Below are positions 1-6,386 of a stretch of DNA of 8,616 nucleotides, piece after piece; the first letter of the stretch is position 1; every line of letters starts with the position of its first letter. The notes below the pieces were generated by a model. The model was not told the origin of the DNA. It searched no databases and saw nothing but the letters and a program-made list of their open reading frames with translations. The stretch comes from Actinomycetota bacterium (lineage in GTDB: Bacteria; Actinomycetota; Actinomycetes; S36-B12; UBA10799). The stretch covers positions 1-8,616 of the forward strand of contig JAUPKM010000269.1 in assembly GCA_030837445.1 (NCBI GenBank), read 5' to 3'. Position numbers and translations under genes: made by a program.

Positions 1-360
1 GTGATCTTGGTGACGGTGGCGTCGACGTAGTTCGTGGTGTACACATTGCCGCCGGCATCAACGGCGATTCCGATGGGCTGTCTGCCCGTCGATCCCAACG
101 TCGTCGAGACACCGGCGGGGGTGATCTTGGTGACCGAATTGGCTGCCAGGTTGCTCGTGTAGACGTTGCCCAAGGAGTCGACCGCGATCCCGCGCGGCGT
201 GTCTCCGGTGGTACCCAGAGTCGAGGACTTCCCGGACGGGGTGATCTTGGTGACGGTGTCAGCGCGAGAGTTGGCGGTGTACACGTTGCCGTAGTCGTCC
301 ACCGCGATCCCGTCCGGACCCGCACCCGTTCGGGCGAGCATCGATGACTCACGGGGAGCC
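1..360. repeat. Three in-phase 120-bp coding repeats (NHL blades)
   Basis: The same 13-base word, GTGATCTTGGTGA, begins at positions 1, 121 and 241, and GTGTA(C/G)AC begins at 37, 157 and 277. The period is exactly 120 bp, which equals one 40-residue blade. The repeats are diverged between these words, so they are protein repeats rather than a recent DNA amplification. Confidence 0.85.
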
Positions 361-473
361 GGAACAGGTGCGGCCAGCGCCGAAGGTGGTGCACCCACCA
401 CCCCCACCGCGACTGCACACGGCACGACGATCAGGACTACTCGCCGGGACAAACCACTAAACCTTTCAGCCAT
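1..473 (-). CDS. Secreted NHL-repeat beta-propeller protein (5' part, runs off left edge)
   Basis: The 157 visible residues read from ATG at 473 down to the window edge with no stop. Residues 1-34 look like a Sec signal peptide: basic start (MAERFSGLSRR), a hydrophobic core, and an AxA cleavage site (ALA, residues 32-34), so the product is probably exported. From about residue 52 there are three 40-residue repeats, each with GIAVD (residues 55, 95, 135), then GNVYT and VTKI. This is the pattern of NHL/SMP-30-like beta-propeller blades, as in the sensor domain of actinobacterial PknD-type proteins and in Vgb-like proteins. At least one full propeller of 5-6 blades would be expected, so much of the gene lies outside. 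NHL propellers are usually binding modules; the ligand cannot be told, and an enzyme role is not supported. The start has a weak purine-rich site (AAGAGAG about 10 bases upstream). It is transcribed divergently from the serine hydrolase gene. Confidence 0.8.
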   Translation of the reverse strand, partial: MAERFSGLSRRVVLIVVPCAVAVGVVGAPPSALAAPVPAPRESSMLARTGAGPDGIAVDDYGNVYTANSRADTVTKITPSGKSSTLGTTGDTPRGIAVDSLGNVYTSNLAANSVTKITPAGVSTTLGSTGRQPIGIAVDAGGNVYTTNYVDATVTKI

Positions 474-531
474 CACAGCGCCGCTCTCTTGAGGTTGACG
501 AGCCAGTCGCGACGGTAACAGACCGATGCCT

Positions 532-564
532 CTAATGGGGGCGGTGAAGACTGCGGAGTTCCAT
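532..564 (-). CDS. Possible 10-codon leader ORF (MELRSLHRPH)
   Basis: On the minus strand an ATG at 564 lies 7 bases after a full AGGAGGA Shine-Dalgarno sequence and opens a 10-codon frame ending in TAG at 532-534. The peptide would be MELRSLHRPH. The initiation region is an exact inverted copy of the one that starts the serine hydrolase gene. It lies 58 bases upstream of the NHL-protein start and points the same way, so it could be a leader peptide for that gene, or simply a by-product of the palindrome. The Arg/His-rich peptide is not one I recognise. A longer minus-strand frame runs through it from 789 but lies antisense to the hydrolase gene and is not convincing. Confidence 0.3.
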   Translation of the reverse strand: MELRSLHRPH

Positions 565-592
565 CACGGGTCCTCCTGGTTCAACCTTCGAG

Positions 593-598
593 TAGGGT
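593..598 (+). promoter_or_regulatory. Candidate -10 box TAGGGT for the serine hydrolase gene
   Basis: TAGGGT fits the actinobacterial TANNNT -10 pattern and lies at the loop/right-arm junction of the inverted repeat. It would start transcription near 605, leaving a leader of only about 12 bases that begins within the Shine-Dalgarno sequence. No good -35 is seen at 570-575. If this is the real promoter, the hairpin would not be present in the mRNA and the palindrome would act as DNA. An upstream TTGACG (495-500) followed by TAACAG (516-521) is a weaker alternative that would transcribe the whole hairpin. Confidence 0.3.
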
Positions 599-603
599 GA
601 ACC

Positions 604-610
604 AGGAGGA
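604..610 (+). promoter_or_regulatory. Ribosome binding site AGGAGGA
   Basis: The strong Shine-Dalgarno sequence lies 6 bases before ATG 617, but only 3 before the in-frame GTG at 614. The spacing favours ATG 617 as the start of the serine hydrolase gene. The site lies wholly within the right arm of the inverted repeat. Confidence 0.7.
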
Positions 611-616
611 CCCGTG

Positions 617-1930
617 ATGATTGCCCTACGTTCAAAAACAGCAGTGTTGGTCCTGTCTGGCGCCCTGAGTGTGGGGCTGGTGACCGCCGGCTGCGCCCAG
701 TCAGGGACAAGCCCCACAACGTCCCAGCCCGTGTCCGGGTCCGGGTCCGTGTCCGCCGGTGGCGAGTATTGGGCTGGTCCTGCGGTCACTACTACACCGA
801 TGTCTGCACGGGATGCGCAGGCACTCGACGCGGCGACCAGCGCAGCTTTGAGTGCAGATCAGGATGGCGCTACCGGTTTCATCATCGGAGTGTGGGATCC
901 GGTCAAAGGCTTCCACATTGCCGCCGCGGGCACGGACAGCACCGCAGGTGCGCCGATGCGGACTGATACCCACATGTATATCGGGTCGGTGACTAAGACA
1001 GCGACTGCCGCCGCTGTTCTGCAACTTGTTGACGCGCACAGCCTGTCTTTGGACGACACGGTTGCCACAGTGCTACCCGATCTTGCCGCAGAGTTCCCGG
1101 CGCTGGCACCTATCACTGTCCGTCGGCTGTTAGACATGTCTTCGGGCATTCCCGACTACGCGAATGTGGAAAAGGGCGGCATCCTCCCCATCGTCTGGGC
1201 TGACCCAGCGCACACGTTCACCAACCACGACCTGATCAAGATTGCGCTCGAATCCAACCCCGTTGCCCCAATAGGGACGGCCGGATACAGCAATACCAAC
1301 TACATAATTCTCGGCGAAATGTTAGCCAAACGAACTGGCGGAACACCGTCTGCTGCGGTGAACGCCACTTTGTCGAAATTGGGTTTGACGCAGACGACAT
1401 TGAATCCAGACCCAACTTCGGCGTTGCCGTCCCCGGGCTCTGCAGGCTATTACGGTGCGGCGGAAGGTCTCAATGCTGCCGCGCACGGATACAACTACGG
1501 TGCCAAGACCGATGTGACCGGTTGGAACCGGTCGTGGGCTGGAACTGCCGGCGGCATCTCGTCCACGGCCGAGGACTTGGCCAAGTTCGCGGCCTCCGGG
1601 TTTGGCACAACGCTACTCTCGCCATCCTTGGCTGCCGAGCGCACCACTGGTGTGACGCTGGGCGACTTCTCGGCGGCCGTTGGGCTATATGGCTTGGGTG
1701 TCGGCGTGCGTGGCGACTGGCTCAACCACGAAGGGCAGTTGATCGGCTGGGAGGCATTTGCCTTTTACAACCGCCGCACGGGTGCGGTGGCAGCGATCCT
1801 GACAAACTCGTCGGGATCTATGCCGTCTGCGCAGGCAGTGCTGAAACCGTACTTTCCCGAAATTGCTACCTATTGGGATCCGACGAAAGCCGAACTTGCC
1901 GCCGCAAGAAACACTCCTGCTCCAGGGTAG
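617..1930 (+). CDS. Serine hydrolase lipoprotein, beta-lactamase / DD-peptidase (class C-like) family
   Basis: The 437-residue protein starts with a lipoprotein signal: basic MIALRSK, a hydrophobic stretch, then lipobox TAGC with the lipidated Cys at residue 26. A Ser/Gly/Thr/Pro-rich linker (27-60) follows, so the enzyme should be tethered outside the membrane. The catalytic domain spans about 65-415. All three motifs of the serine penicillin-recognising fold are present: S-V-T-K (124-127, nucleophile Ser124 and Lys127), Y-S-N (224-226), and H-E-G (371-373) in place of KTG. HxG is typical of the class C-like, EstB and D-Ala-D-Ala carboxypeptidase group (Pfam Beta-lactamase), where substrates range from peptidoglycan stem peptides to esters. 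The true substrate cannot be read from sequence, and the family name does not imply drug resistance. The gene is monocistronic in appearance, converges on pilC with 8 bases between stops, and its initiation site lies in a palindrome. Confidence 0.88.
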   Translation: MIALRSKTAVLVLSGALSVGLVTAGCAQSGTSPTTSQPVSGSGSVSAGGEYWAGPAVTTTPMSARDAQALDAATSAALSADQDGATGFIIGVWDPVKGFHIAAAGTDSTAGAPMRTDTHMYIGSVTKTATAAAVLQLVDAHSLSLDDTVATVLPDLAAEFPALAPITVRRLLDMSSGIPDYANVEKGGILPIVWADPAHTFTNHDLIKIALESNPVAPIGTAGYSNTNYIILGEMLAKRTGGTPSAAVNATLSKLGLTQTTLNPDPTSALPSPGSAGYYGAAEGLNAAAHGYNYGAKTDVTGWNRSWAGTAGGISSTAEDLAKFAASGFGTTLLSPSLAAERTTGVTLGDFSAAVGLYGLGVGVRGDWLNHEGQLIGWEAFAFYNRRTGAVAAILTNSSGSMPSAQAVLKPYFPEIATYWDPTKAELAAARNTPAPG

Positions 1931-1938
1931 GCAGGGGT

Positions 1939-3159
1939 CTACTTGATCAGGTCGAACACCTTGAAGATAGGCATGTACAGGGCGATGATCATCGCACCGA
2001 TCATCCCGCCGACCACGGCGATCATGATCGGCTCGATCATCGACGTCAACGCTTCCGTGGTCGACTCAACCTCGGCGTCGTAGAAGTCCGAGATCTTGTG
2101 CAACATCGTGTCCAACGCGCCGGTGTCCTCACCGACGGCCATCATCTGGACCACCATCGCCGGGAAAACGGGATGGTCAAGCAGCGGCCGGGCCAGCGGT
2201 TCACCGCGTCGCACCGAGTCCTGAACATCCACCACAGCCCGTTCGATCACGACGTTGCCGGTGGTCTGGCCAGTGATGTCCAGTGCCTGCAGAATCGGCA
2301 CGCCTGCGTGGATCATCGTGCCGAGGTTGCGGGTGAACCGTGAGATGGCAATTTTCTGCACCAGCCCACCGAAGACGGGCGCCTTCAGTTTCAACGGGTC
2401 GACGAAGCTACGCACCTTGGCATCGTTCTTGTGGCGACGCCACCACCAGACGAACACAATCAGCCCGACGATGATGAACGGCGCAATAATCTTCAGCGCG
2501 CCGGAAAGGAACACCAGGACCCGGGTCGGCAGCGGCAGTTCGCCACCGAGGCTGGCGAACATCGACGCGAACACCGGCACGATGAAGATCAACATCACCG
2601 TCATCGCCAGGATCGCCATCACGAAGACGACGACCGGGTACGTCATCGCGGACTTGATCTTCGCGTGCAGTTTGACCTCTGCCTCGAAGTTGTCGGCCAG
2701 CTGGCCCAACACCTTGTCCAGGAAGCCGCCCACTTCACCGGCGCGGGTCATGTGGATCATGATCGGCGGGAAGACGTCGGGGTGGTGGGCCAGCGCCGCG
2801 GAGAGCGAGGTGCCGCCGGCGACCTCGGTCCGAACCTTGCCCAAGACCTCCGCCAGGGTCTTGTTCTCGGACTGCTCCTCCAGAATCGTCAGTGCCCGCA
2901 GCAACGACAGCCCGGCGTTGATCATCACGGCAAACTGTCGCGACATGACCGATAGGTCCTTCAGCTTGACGCGCTTCTTCCGCCCGAAACTGAGGTCCTT
3001 GTTTAGTCCGCCGCCCTTCTTGACCTCCGAGACGGAGACTGGCGCGTAGCCCATGCTCTTGAGCTTCTCGACCACCACTGTCTTGGAGTCGCCCTCGAGG
3101 CGCCCCTTACTGATCTTGCCGGCGCGGTCTCGGACCGCGTATTCGAATGTGGTCGGCAT
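1939..3159 (-). CDS. pilC: Type IV pilus inner-membrane platform protein PilC (GspF family)
   Basis: The 406-residue product is a full-length PilC/GspF protein. After a short N-terminal segment (FEYAVRD..GK..KG.LEG, the usual PilC opening), two homologous T2SSF domains follow, at about 70-195 and 273-397. Each has the paired pattern RQFAVMINAGLSLLRAL / RNLGTMIHAGVPILQAL and later RAGEVG / VGEDTG. Hydrophobic segments lie near 173-201, 223-240 and 377-399. PilC sits in the cytoplasmic membrane, where it is thought to couple PilB and PilT motor rotation to pilin insertion or removal. I chose ATG 3159 because it follows TTAGGAGA by 6 bases and matches the family N-terminus; a longer frame to 3243 would overlap pilT. 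The gap from the pilT stop is 10 bases and the Shine-Dalgarno overlaps the pilT TAG, so the two genes are almost certainly cotranscribed and perhaps translationally coupled. Confidence 0.95.
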   Translation of the reverse strand: MPTTFEYAVRDRAGKISKGRLEGDSKTVVVEKLKSMGYAPVSVSEVKKGGGLNKDLSFGRKKRVKLKDLSVMSRQFAVMINAGLSLLRALTILEEQSENKTLAEVLGKVRTEVAGGTSLSAALAHHPDVFPPIMIHMTRAGEVGGFLDKVLGQLADNFEAEVKLHAKIKSAMTYPVVVFVMAILAMTVMLIFIVPVFASMFASLGGELPLPTRVLVFLSGALKIIAPFIIVGLIVFVWWWRRHKNDAKVRSFVDPLKLKAPVFGGLVQKIAISRFTRNLGTMIHAGVPILQALDITGQTTGNVVIERAVVDVQDSVRRGEPLARPLLDHPVFPAMVVQMMAVGEDTGALDTMLHKISDFYDAEVESTTEALTSMIEPIMIAVVGGMIGAMIIALYMPIFKVFDLIK

Positions 3160-3169
3160 GGCTGCTCTC

Positions 3170-4474
3170 CTAACGACCCGCGAGACGGGTGAAGTCCTCG
3201 ACATTGTGACACTTGTCGAGGCCGGTCTCATAGGTGATGACACCAGTCTTGATCAGATTGGCAAGGTGCTGGTCAAGCGTGTGCATCCCGAATTGGGCGC
3301 CCGCCTGCATCGCGGAGTAGATCTGATGCGTCTTGCCTTCGCGGATCAGGTTCCGGATCGCCGGGGTCGCGACCATCACCTCGGTCGCCACCGCCCGCGA
3401 ACGGCCATCGGCGGACTTACAGAGGGTCTGGCAGACCACCCCCTGCAACGTGCCGGCGACCTGTTGCCGGATCTGCTGTTGTTGGTGTGGCGGGAAGACG
3501 TCGATGATCCGGTCGATTGTCTGGGCAGCGTCCTGGGTGTGCAGTGTGGCGAACACCAGGTGGCCGGTCTCGGCGGCCGTCAGAGCGACCGAGATGGTTT
3601 CCAGGTCGCGCATCTCCCCCACCAGGATGATGTCTGGGTCCTGCCGCAGAACATGTTTCAGCGCCTGGGTGAAGGACAAGGTGTCCTCCCCCACCTCCCG
3701 CTGGTTGACGAGGCACTGCTTGTGTTCGTGCAGGAATTCAATGGGGTCCTCAACCGTCATGATGTGGTCCCGACGGGTCCGATTCGCCAGGTCGATCAGT
3801 GACGCCAGAGTCGTGGACTTACCCGACCCGGTAGGTCCGGTGACCAGCACGAAGCCTCGCGGCAAGGAGGCGAAGTTGGAGACGACCGCGGGGATTCCCA
3901 GTTCTTGCAGCGGTTTGATCTCGAACGGAATGACGCGGAACGCCGCACCTATGTGTTCCCGTTGGCGGTAGACGTTGACGCGGAATCGCGCCAACCCGGG
4001 CAGCGAGTAGCTCAAGTCCAATTCCAGATCCTCTTCGAAATGCTCCCGCTGGATCTGGGTCATCATCGCGTAGAGGACTCGCTGCACCACCTCACCGGTG
4101 AGCGGCTCCCGGTTAGGAAGGGGCTGTAGGTCACCGTTGACGCGGATGGTCGGTGGTGCGTTCGCAGTCAGGTGCAGATCCGAGGCGTTGTAGGAGAGCA
4201 TCTCCTGCAACACCTCGGCCAGATTCATGTCGCCGGCCTGCGACGCCTGCTCGGTTCCTCGCTGACCCTCCCCCATGGCGGGGCCACGCATCATGCCGGG
4301 GAGTTGTCCCTGGTCCGGGCCCACCTGCCCCGGTGGCGGCGCGCCGCCGGCCCAGGCGGGGGCGTCCATCGGTGGGGCCGACATGGGCGGGGCCGACATG
4401 GGATTGGCTCCGTTGCCGGGCTCATATCTAGCCGTCTCGTTCCACCCGGAGTCGGTCCACCCGGAGTTTGTCAC
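3170..4474 (-). CDS. pilT: Type IV pilus retraction ATPase PilT, with proline/alanine-rich N-terminal extension
   Basis: With a GTG start at 4474 the protein has 434 residues. The motor core starts near residue 82 (NLAEVLQEML..ASDLHL). It carries Walker A GPTGSGKST (213-221), the Asp box TVEDPIEF (240-247), Walker B DIILVGEMRD (281-290) with LET, the His box GHLVFATLHTQDA (304-316), and AIRNLIREGK (372-381). This last motif marks PilT and is needed for retraction, which separates it from PilB/GspE. Cytoplasmic hexameric ATPase, depolymerises pili by working on PilC. Residues 1-80 are a low-complexity Gly/Pro/Ala/Met extension not found in typical PilT of about 345-370 residues; it contains MSAPP repeats and a doubled SGW motif. 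The start is uncertain: GTG 4474 follows GAGGAG closely (4 bases), whereas ATG 4561 (463 residues) has no Shine-Dalgarno and lies 13 bases after the sulP stop. It precedes pilC by 10 bases. Confidence 0.93.
   Translation of the reverse strand: MTNSGWTDSGWNETARYEPGNGANPMSAPPMSAPPMDAPAWAGGAPPPGQVGPDQGQLPGMMRGPAMGEGQRGTEQASQAGDMNLAEVLQEMLSYNASDLHLTANAPPTIRVNGDLQPLPNREPLTGEVVQRVLYAMMTQIQREHFEEDLELDLSYSLPGLARFRVNVYRQREHIGAAFRVIPFEIKPLQELGIPAVVSNFASLPRGFVLVTGPTGSGKSTTLASLIDLANRTRRDHIMTVEDPIEFLHEHKQCLVNQREVGEDTLSFTQALKHVLRQDPDIILVGEMRDLETISVALTAAETGHLVFATLHTQDAAQTIDRIIDVFPPHQQQQIRQQVAGTLQGVVCQTLCKSADGRSRAVATEVMVATPAIRNLIREGKTHQIYSAMQAGAQFGMHTLDQHLANLIKTGVITYETGLDKCHNVEDFTRLAGR
4367..4411. repeat. 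Three 15-bp tandem units in the pilT 5' region (MSAPP repeats)
   Basis: Units at 4367-4381, 4382-4396 and 4397-4411 each start CAT on the plus strand and share GGGGCCGA or a diverged form of it; the first two differ at only two positions. Read on the coding strand they give MSAPP, MSAPP and MDAPA. The in-frame 15-bp period lets the linker grow or shrink without a frameshift. Confidence 0.75.
4442..4471. repeat. Paired 15-bp repeat at the extreme pilT 5' end
   Basis: CCACCCGGAG occurs at 4442-4451 and again at 4457-4466, a 15-bp period. On the coding strand this gives the doubled SGW motif in the first 11 residues (TNSGWTDSGW) after the proposed GTG start. Confidence 0.6.
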
Positions 4475-4574
4475 GATGCTCCTCACGGCCGTCCATCGCC
4501 TGAATTGGCTTTTGGATAGGCATCGACTCGCAGCGTAACCGACTTGAGGTGGCTCGGCCATGGAACGGAGGCGG
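4475..4574 (-). other. 100-bp sulP-pilT junction, likely non-coding leader of pilT
   Basis: If pilT starts at GTG 4474 this stretch is untranslated. It can be read in frame from ATG 4561, but the codons used there (CTA, AAA, AGG, CGA, AGT) are unlike the rest of pilT, and that ATG has no Shine-Dalgarno. I see no convincing promoter or terminator in it, so read-through from sulP into pilT-pilC remains possible. Confidence 0.4.
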
Positions 4575-6278
4575 CTAGCCGGATTGGTGAGTGTCACACC
4601 AGTCCCGGTAGGCCCCGACCGCGACCGGCAGCGTCGGGAAGATCCGATCCGCCCCGATCGAATCCACCAGACCGAACGCGGCGAGCGGGATTCGCAGATC
4701 ATGCTTGACCCGGGTCAGCGCCAACACCACACCGCGGCTCTCGAGGTCCGCGCGGAGATTGTCAAGGGCATACATTGCCGTGATGTCCACCTCCACATTC
4801 GCCTCCATGTTCAGCAGCAGCCAGTTGACTGGATCCGAACTGTCATCGACGGTCTGCAGCGCCTTCTCGCGGAAGTCCTCCGCGTTGGCGAAGAAGAGCG
4901 GGGAGTCGTAGCGGTAGACCACCAACCCGGGGACGGTTTCGGCGCCGGAATAGTCGTCTATGTCATGCATCCCCGCCAGTCCCGGAACGAACCCCATCAC
5001 CGCGTCGTGCGGGCGGGCGACCCGCTGCAGCATCTCCGCCACCGACAACGCGACAGCAATCAGTACCCCGTTCAGGATGCCCAACACCAGCACCCCGGCG
5101 AAGGCCACCACCGCCAGTAGGAACTCCGTCTTGCGGAACTGCCAGAGCCGGATGAAACCGGGCAAGTCCACCAACTTGGTGGCGGCGAACAGGACGATGG
5201 CGCCGAGTACGACGGTCGGGAACCGTGCCAACAACGGACCCAGAAAGAGGATGACGGCCAGCGTCCAGACCATCGCGACGAGCGAATACAGCTGCGTCCG
5301 CGCGCCGGCGGTGATTGCCAGGGCGGTGCGACTCCCGCTGCTGCTGACCGGGAAGCCGCCCAGTAGTCCGGCCGCGATGTTCGCCCCGCCCAGGGCGAAC
5401 AGTTCCTGGTTGGCATCGACGCTGCCACTCTCACGGGTGGCGAAGGCCCGCGCGGTCAGGATGAAATCCGTGTAGCCCACCAGCAATACACCGATCGCCG
5501 GCAGCGCCAACAGCCCCAGATCTTCAAGGCTCGGCAGACCGTGGCGGGGCACCTCCCGGGTGAACGGCCCCACCACCTCGATCCCGAGCGACTCCAGGTT
5601 GAAGATCATCACCGCCGCGGTGCCAAGTAGGACTGCCAGCAGCGGCGCTGGAATCTTCGGCCAGCGCCAGGACACCACGAATAGAAACGCCAACGACAGG
5701 CCACCCATGATCAGCGTCGGGAGATCGAACCGCGCCAGGTCCGCAACGAACGACGACACCTCCCCGACGACACCGACCCCGGTCACCGGCACGCCGGTCA
5801 GATTCGACAGCTGGCCGACGATCATCAACACGGCCACGCCGGCCATGTAGCCGACCAACACCGGACGAGACAGCAGATCGGCGATGAATCCGAGTCGGAT
5901 CACCCAACACAGGAATCCGAACACGCCGACCAGAACCGCCAAGGTGGCAGCCAGCACGGCATACCGAAGTGGATCCCCGCCCGCCAGCGGGGCCACCGCC
6001 GCGGTCGTCATCAACGCCGTAGTCGACTCGGGGCCGATCGACATCTGCCGAGAGGAGCCGAGCAGGGCGTAGAGCGCCAGACAGGGAATCATCGTCCACA
6101 GTCCGACCACCGGCGGCAGCCCGGCGATGGTCGCGTAGGCCATCACTTGCGGAACCAGATAGGCGGCGACCGTGCAGCCGGCGACGATGTCCCCCCGCAA
6201 CCACCGGCGCTGGTAACGCCGAAGCACCACGAATCCCGGCGCCTCGGGCCTGTACCGGTGACGGTGGGCGGCCTTCAT
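4575..6278 (-). CDS. SulP (SLC26) family anion transporter with C-terminal STAS domain
   Basis: The 567-residue product has the SulP layout. The transmembrane core spans about 30-420, opening with the family signature LVPQVMAYATIAGLPPVVGL (41-60), followed by SIGPESTTALMTTAAVAPLA (80-99) in the anion-binding region and GGFPVSSSGSRTALAITAGA (307-326). A cytoplasmic STAS domain lies at about 449-562 (GLVVYRYDSPLFFANAEDF; MEANVEVDITAMYALDNL). SulP proteins move sulfate, bicarbonate, dicarboxylates or other anions across the cytoplasmic membrane; the substrate is not decided by what I can see. The start at ATG 6278 has no Shine-Dalgarno but has a TANNNT box 7 bases upstream, consistent with a leaderless transcript. 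It lies upstream of pilT on the same strand and may contribute to pilT-pilC transcription, but no functional tie to pili is known to me. It is divergent from the diguanylate cyclase. Confidence 0.93.
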   Translation of the reverse strand: MKAAHRHRYRPEAPGFVVLRRYQRRWLRGDIVAGCTVAAYLVPQVMAYATIAGLPPVVGLWTMIPCLALYALLGSSRQMSIGPESTTALMTTAAVAPLAGGDPLRYAVLAATLAVLVGVFGFLCWVIRLGFIADLLSRPVLVGYMAGVAVLMIVGQLSNLTGVPVTGVGVVGEVSSFVADLARFDLPTLIMGGLSLAFLFVVSWRWPKIPAPLLAVLLGTAAVMIFNLESLGIEVVGPFTREVPRHGLPSLEDLGLLALPAIGVLLVGYTDFILTARAFATRESGSVDANQELFALGGANIAAGLLGGFPVSSSGSRTALAITAGARTQLYSLVAMVWTLAVILFLGPLLARFPTVVLGAIVLFAATKLVDLPGFIRLWQFRKTEFLLAVVAFAGVLVLGILNGVLIAVALSVAEMLQRVARPHDAVMGFVPGLAGMHDIDDYSGAETVPGLVVYRYDSPLFFANAEDFREKALQTVDDSSDPVNWLLLNMEANVEVDITAMYALDNLRADLESRGVVLALTRVKHDLRIPLAAFGLVDSIGADRIFPTLPVAVGAYRDWCDTHQSG

Positions 6279-6285
6279 GTCGGAG

Positions 6286-6291
6286 AAGCTA
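6286..6291 (-). promoter_or_regulatory. Candidate -10 box TAGCTT for leaderless sulP mRNA
   Basis: On the minus strand TAGCTT is followed by 7 bases and then the sulP ATG (6278). This spacing would place the transcription start at or next to the A of the ATG, as in the leaderless mRNAs common in actinobacteria. It also explains the absence of a Shine-Dalgarno. TTGCGG upstream is too close (12 bases) to be a standard -35. Confidence 0.4.
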
Positions 6292-6323
6292 CGCCTGTCG
6301 GGCCCGCAAGGCGCCCGGGCGCG

Positions 6324-6329
6324 TACGAT
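6324..6329 (+). promoter_or_regulatory. Candidate -10 box TACGAT for the diguanylate cyclase gene
   Basis: TACGAT matches the actinobacterial TANNNT -10 pattern, followed by an A/T-richer stretch (TTAGTT). It would give a transcript starting near 6336 with a leader of about 50 bases that carries the GGAGGT ribosome binding site. No clear -35 is seen. The box lies 33 bp from the opposing sulP box, so the two divergent promoters would nearly abut. Confidence 0.4.
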
Positions 6330-6375
6330 TTAGTTGGTACGTCAGCCATCGGCGTCGAGTTCGGCGCGGGGAACC

Positions 6376-6381
6376 GGAGGT
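6376..6381 (+). promoter_or_regulatory. Ribosome binding site GGAGGT deciding a GTG start
   Basis: This strong Shine-Dalgarno lies 5 bases before GTG 6387 and is the main reason for choosing that start over an open frame that extends back to 6147 over the 5' end of sulP. Confidence 0.75.
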
Positions 6382-6386
6382 GGGCA

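Larger units (their letters stand above)
562..619. repeat. 22-bp perfect inverted repeat covering the RBS and start codon
   Basis: Positions 562-583 (starting CATCACGGGTCCTCCTGG) are the exact reverse complement of 598-619 (ending CCAGGAGGACCCGTGATG). After one A/G mismatch (584/597), three more pairs form (585-587 with 594-596), leaving a 6-base loop at 588-593. If transcribed whole in the plus direction, the stem would hide the AGGAGGA (604-610) and the ATG (617-619) of the hydrolase gene. In the minus direction it would equally hide the initiation site of the 10-codon ORF. There is no U-tract, so it does not look like an intrinsic terminator. It could be an RNA translation switch, a DNA operator, or a relic of an inverted duplication. 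Confidence 0.85.

Noticed and set aside
1..360. Regularly spaced 120-bp repeats as a CRISPR array or satellite
   Set aside because: The spacing equals one 40-residue NHL blade, the intervening sequence codes in frame, and the shared words are the coding of VTKI and GNVYT.
562..619. The palindrome as an intrinsic terminator or insertion-sequence end
   Set aside because: There is no U-tract after either arm, no transposase in the window, and the arms hold translation-start signals.
1522..2343. A 273-codon plus-strand frame overlapping the hydrolase 3' end and pilC 3' end
   Set aside because: It runs out of frame with the hydrolase and antisense to pilC, both clear family matches; its His/Arg/Asp-rich translation is what antisense high-GC coding DNA gives.
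2255..3049. A 264-codon plus-strand frame opposite pilC
   Set aside because: Pure antisense of the conserved PilC domains, no ribosome site and no recognisable domain.
3160..3243. A 28-codon N-terminal extension of PilC
   Set aside because: It overlaps the end of pilT; ATG 3159 has a good Shine-Dalgarno and matches the usual PilC N-terminus.
4562..4702. A 47-codon further extension of PilT into sulP
   Set aside because: It overlaps the STAS-domain end of sulP and has no PilT-like sequence.
5524..6204. A 226-codon minus-strand frame within sulP in another frame
   Set aside because: Arg/Gly/Asp-rich out-of-frame shadow of the SulP membrane core.
6147..6386. An 80-codon upstream extension of the diguanylate cyclase
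   Set aside because: It is antisense to the sulP 5' end, has no family similarity, and a GGAGGT site lies just before GTG 6387 where the PAS domain begins.
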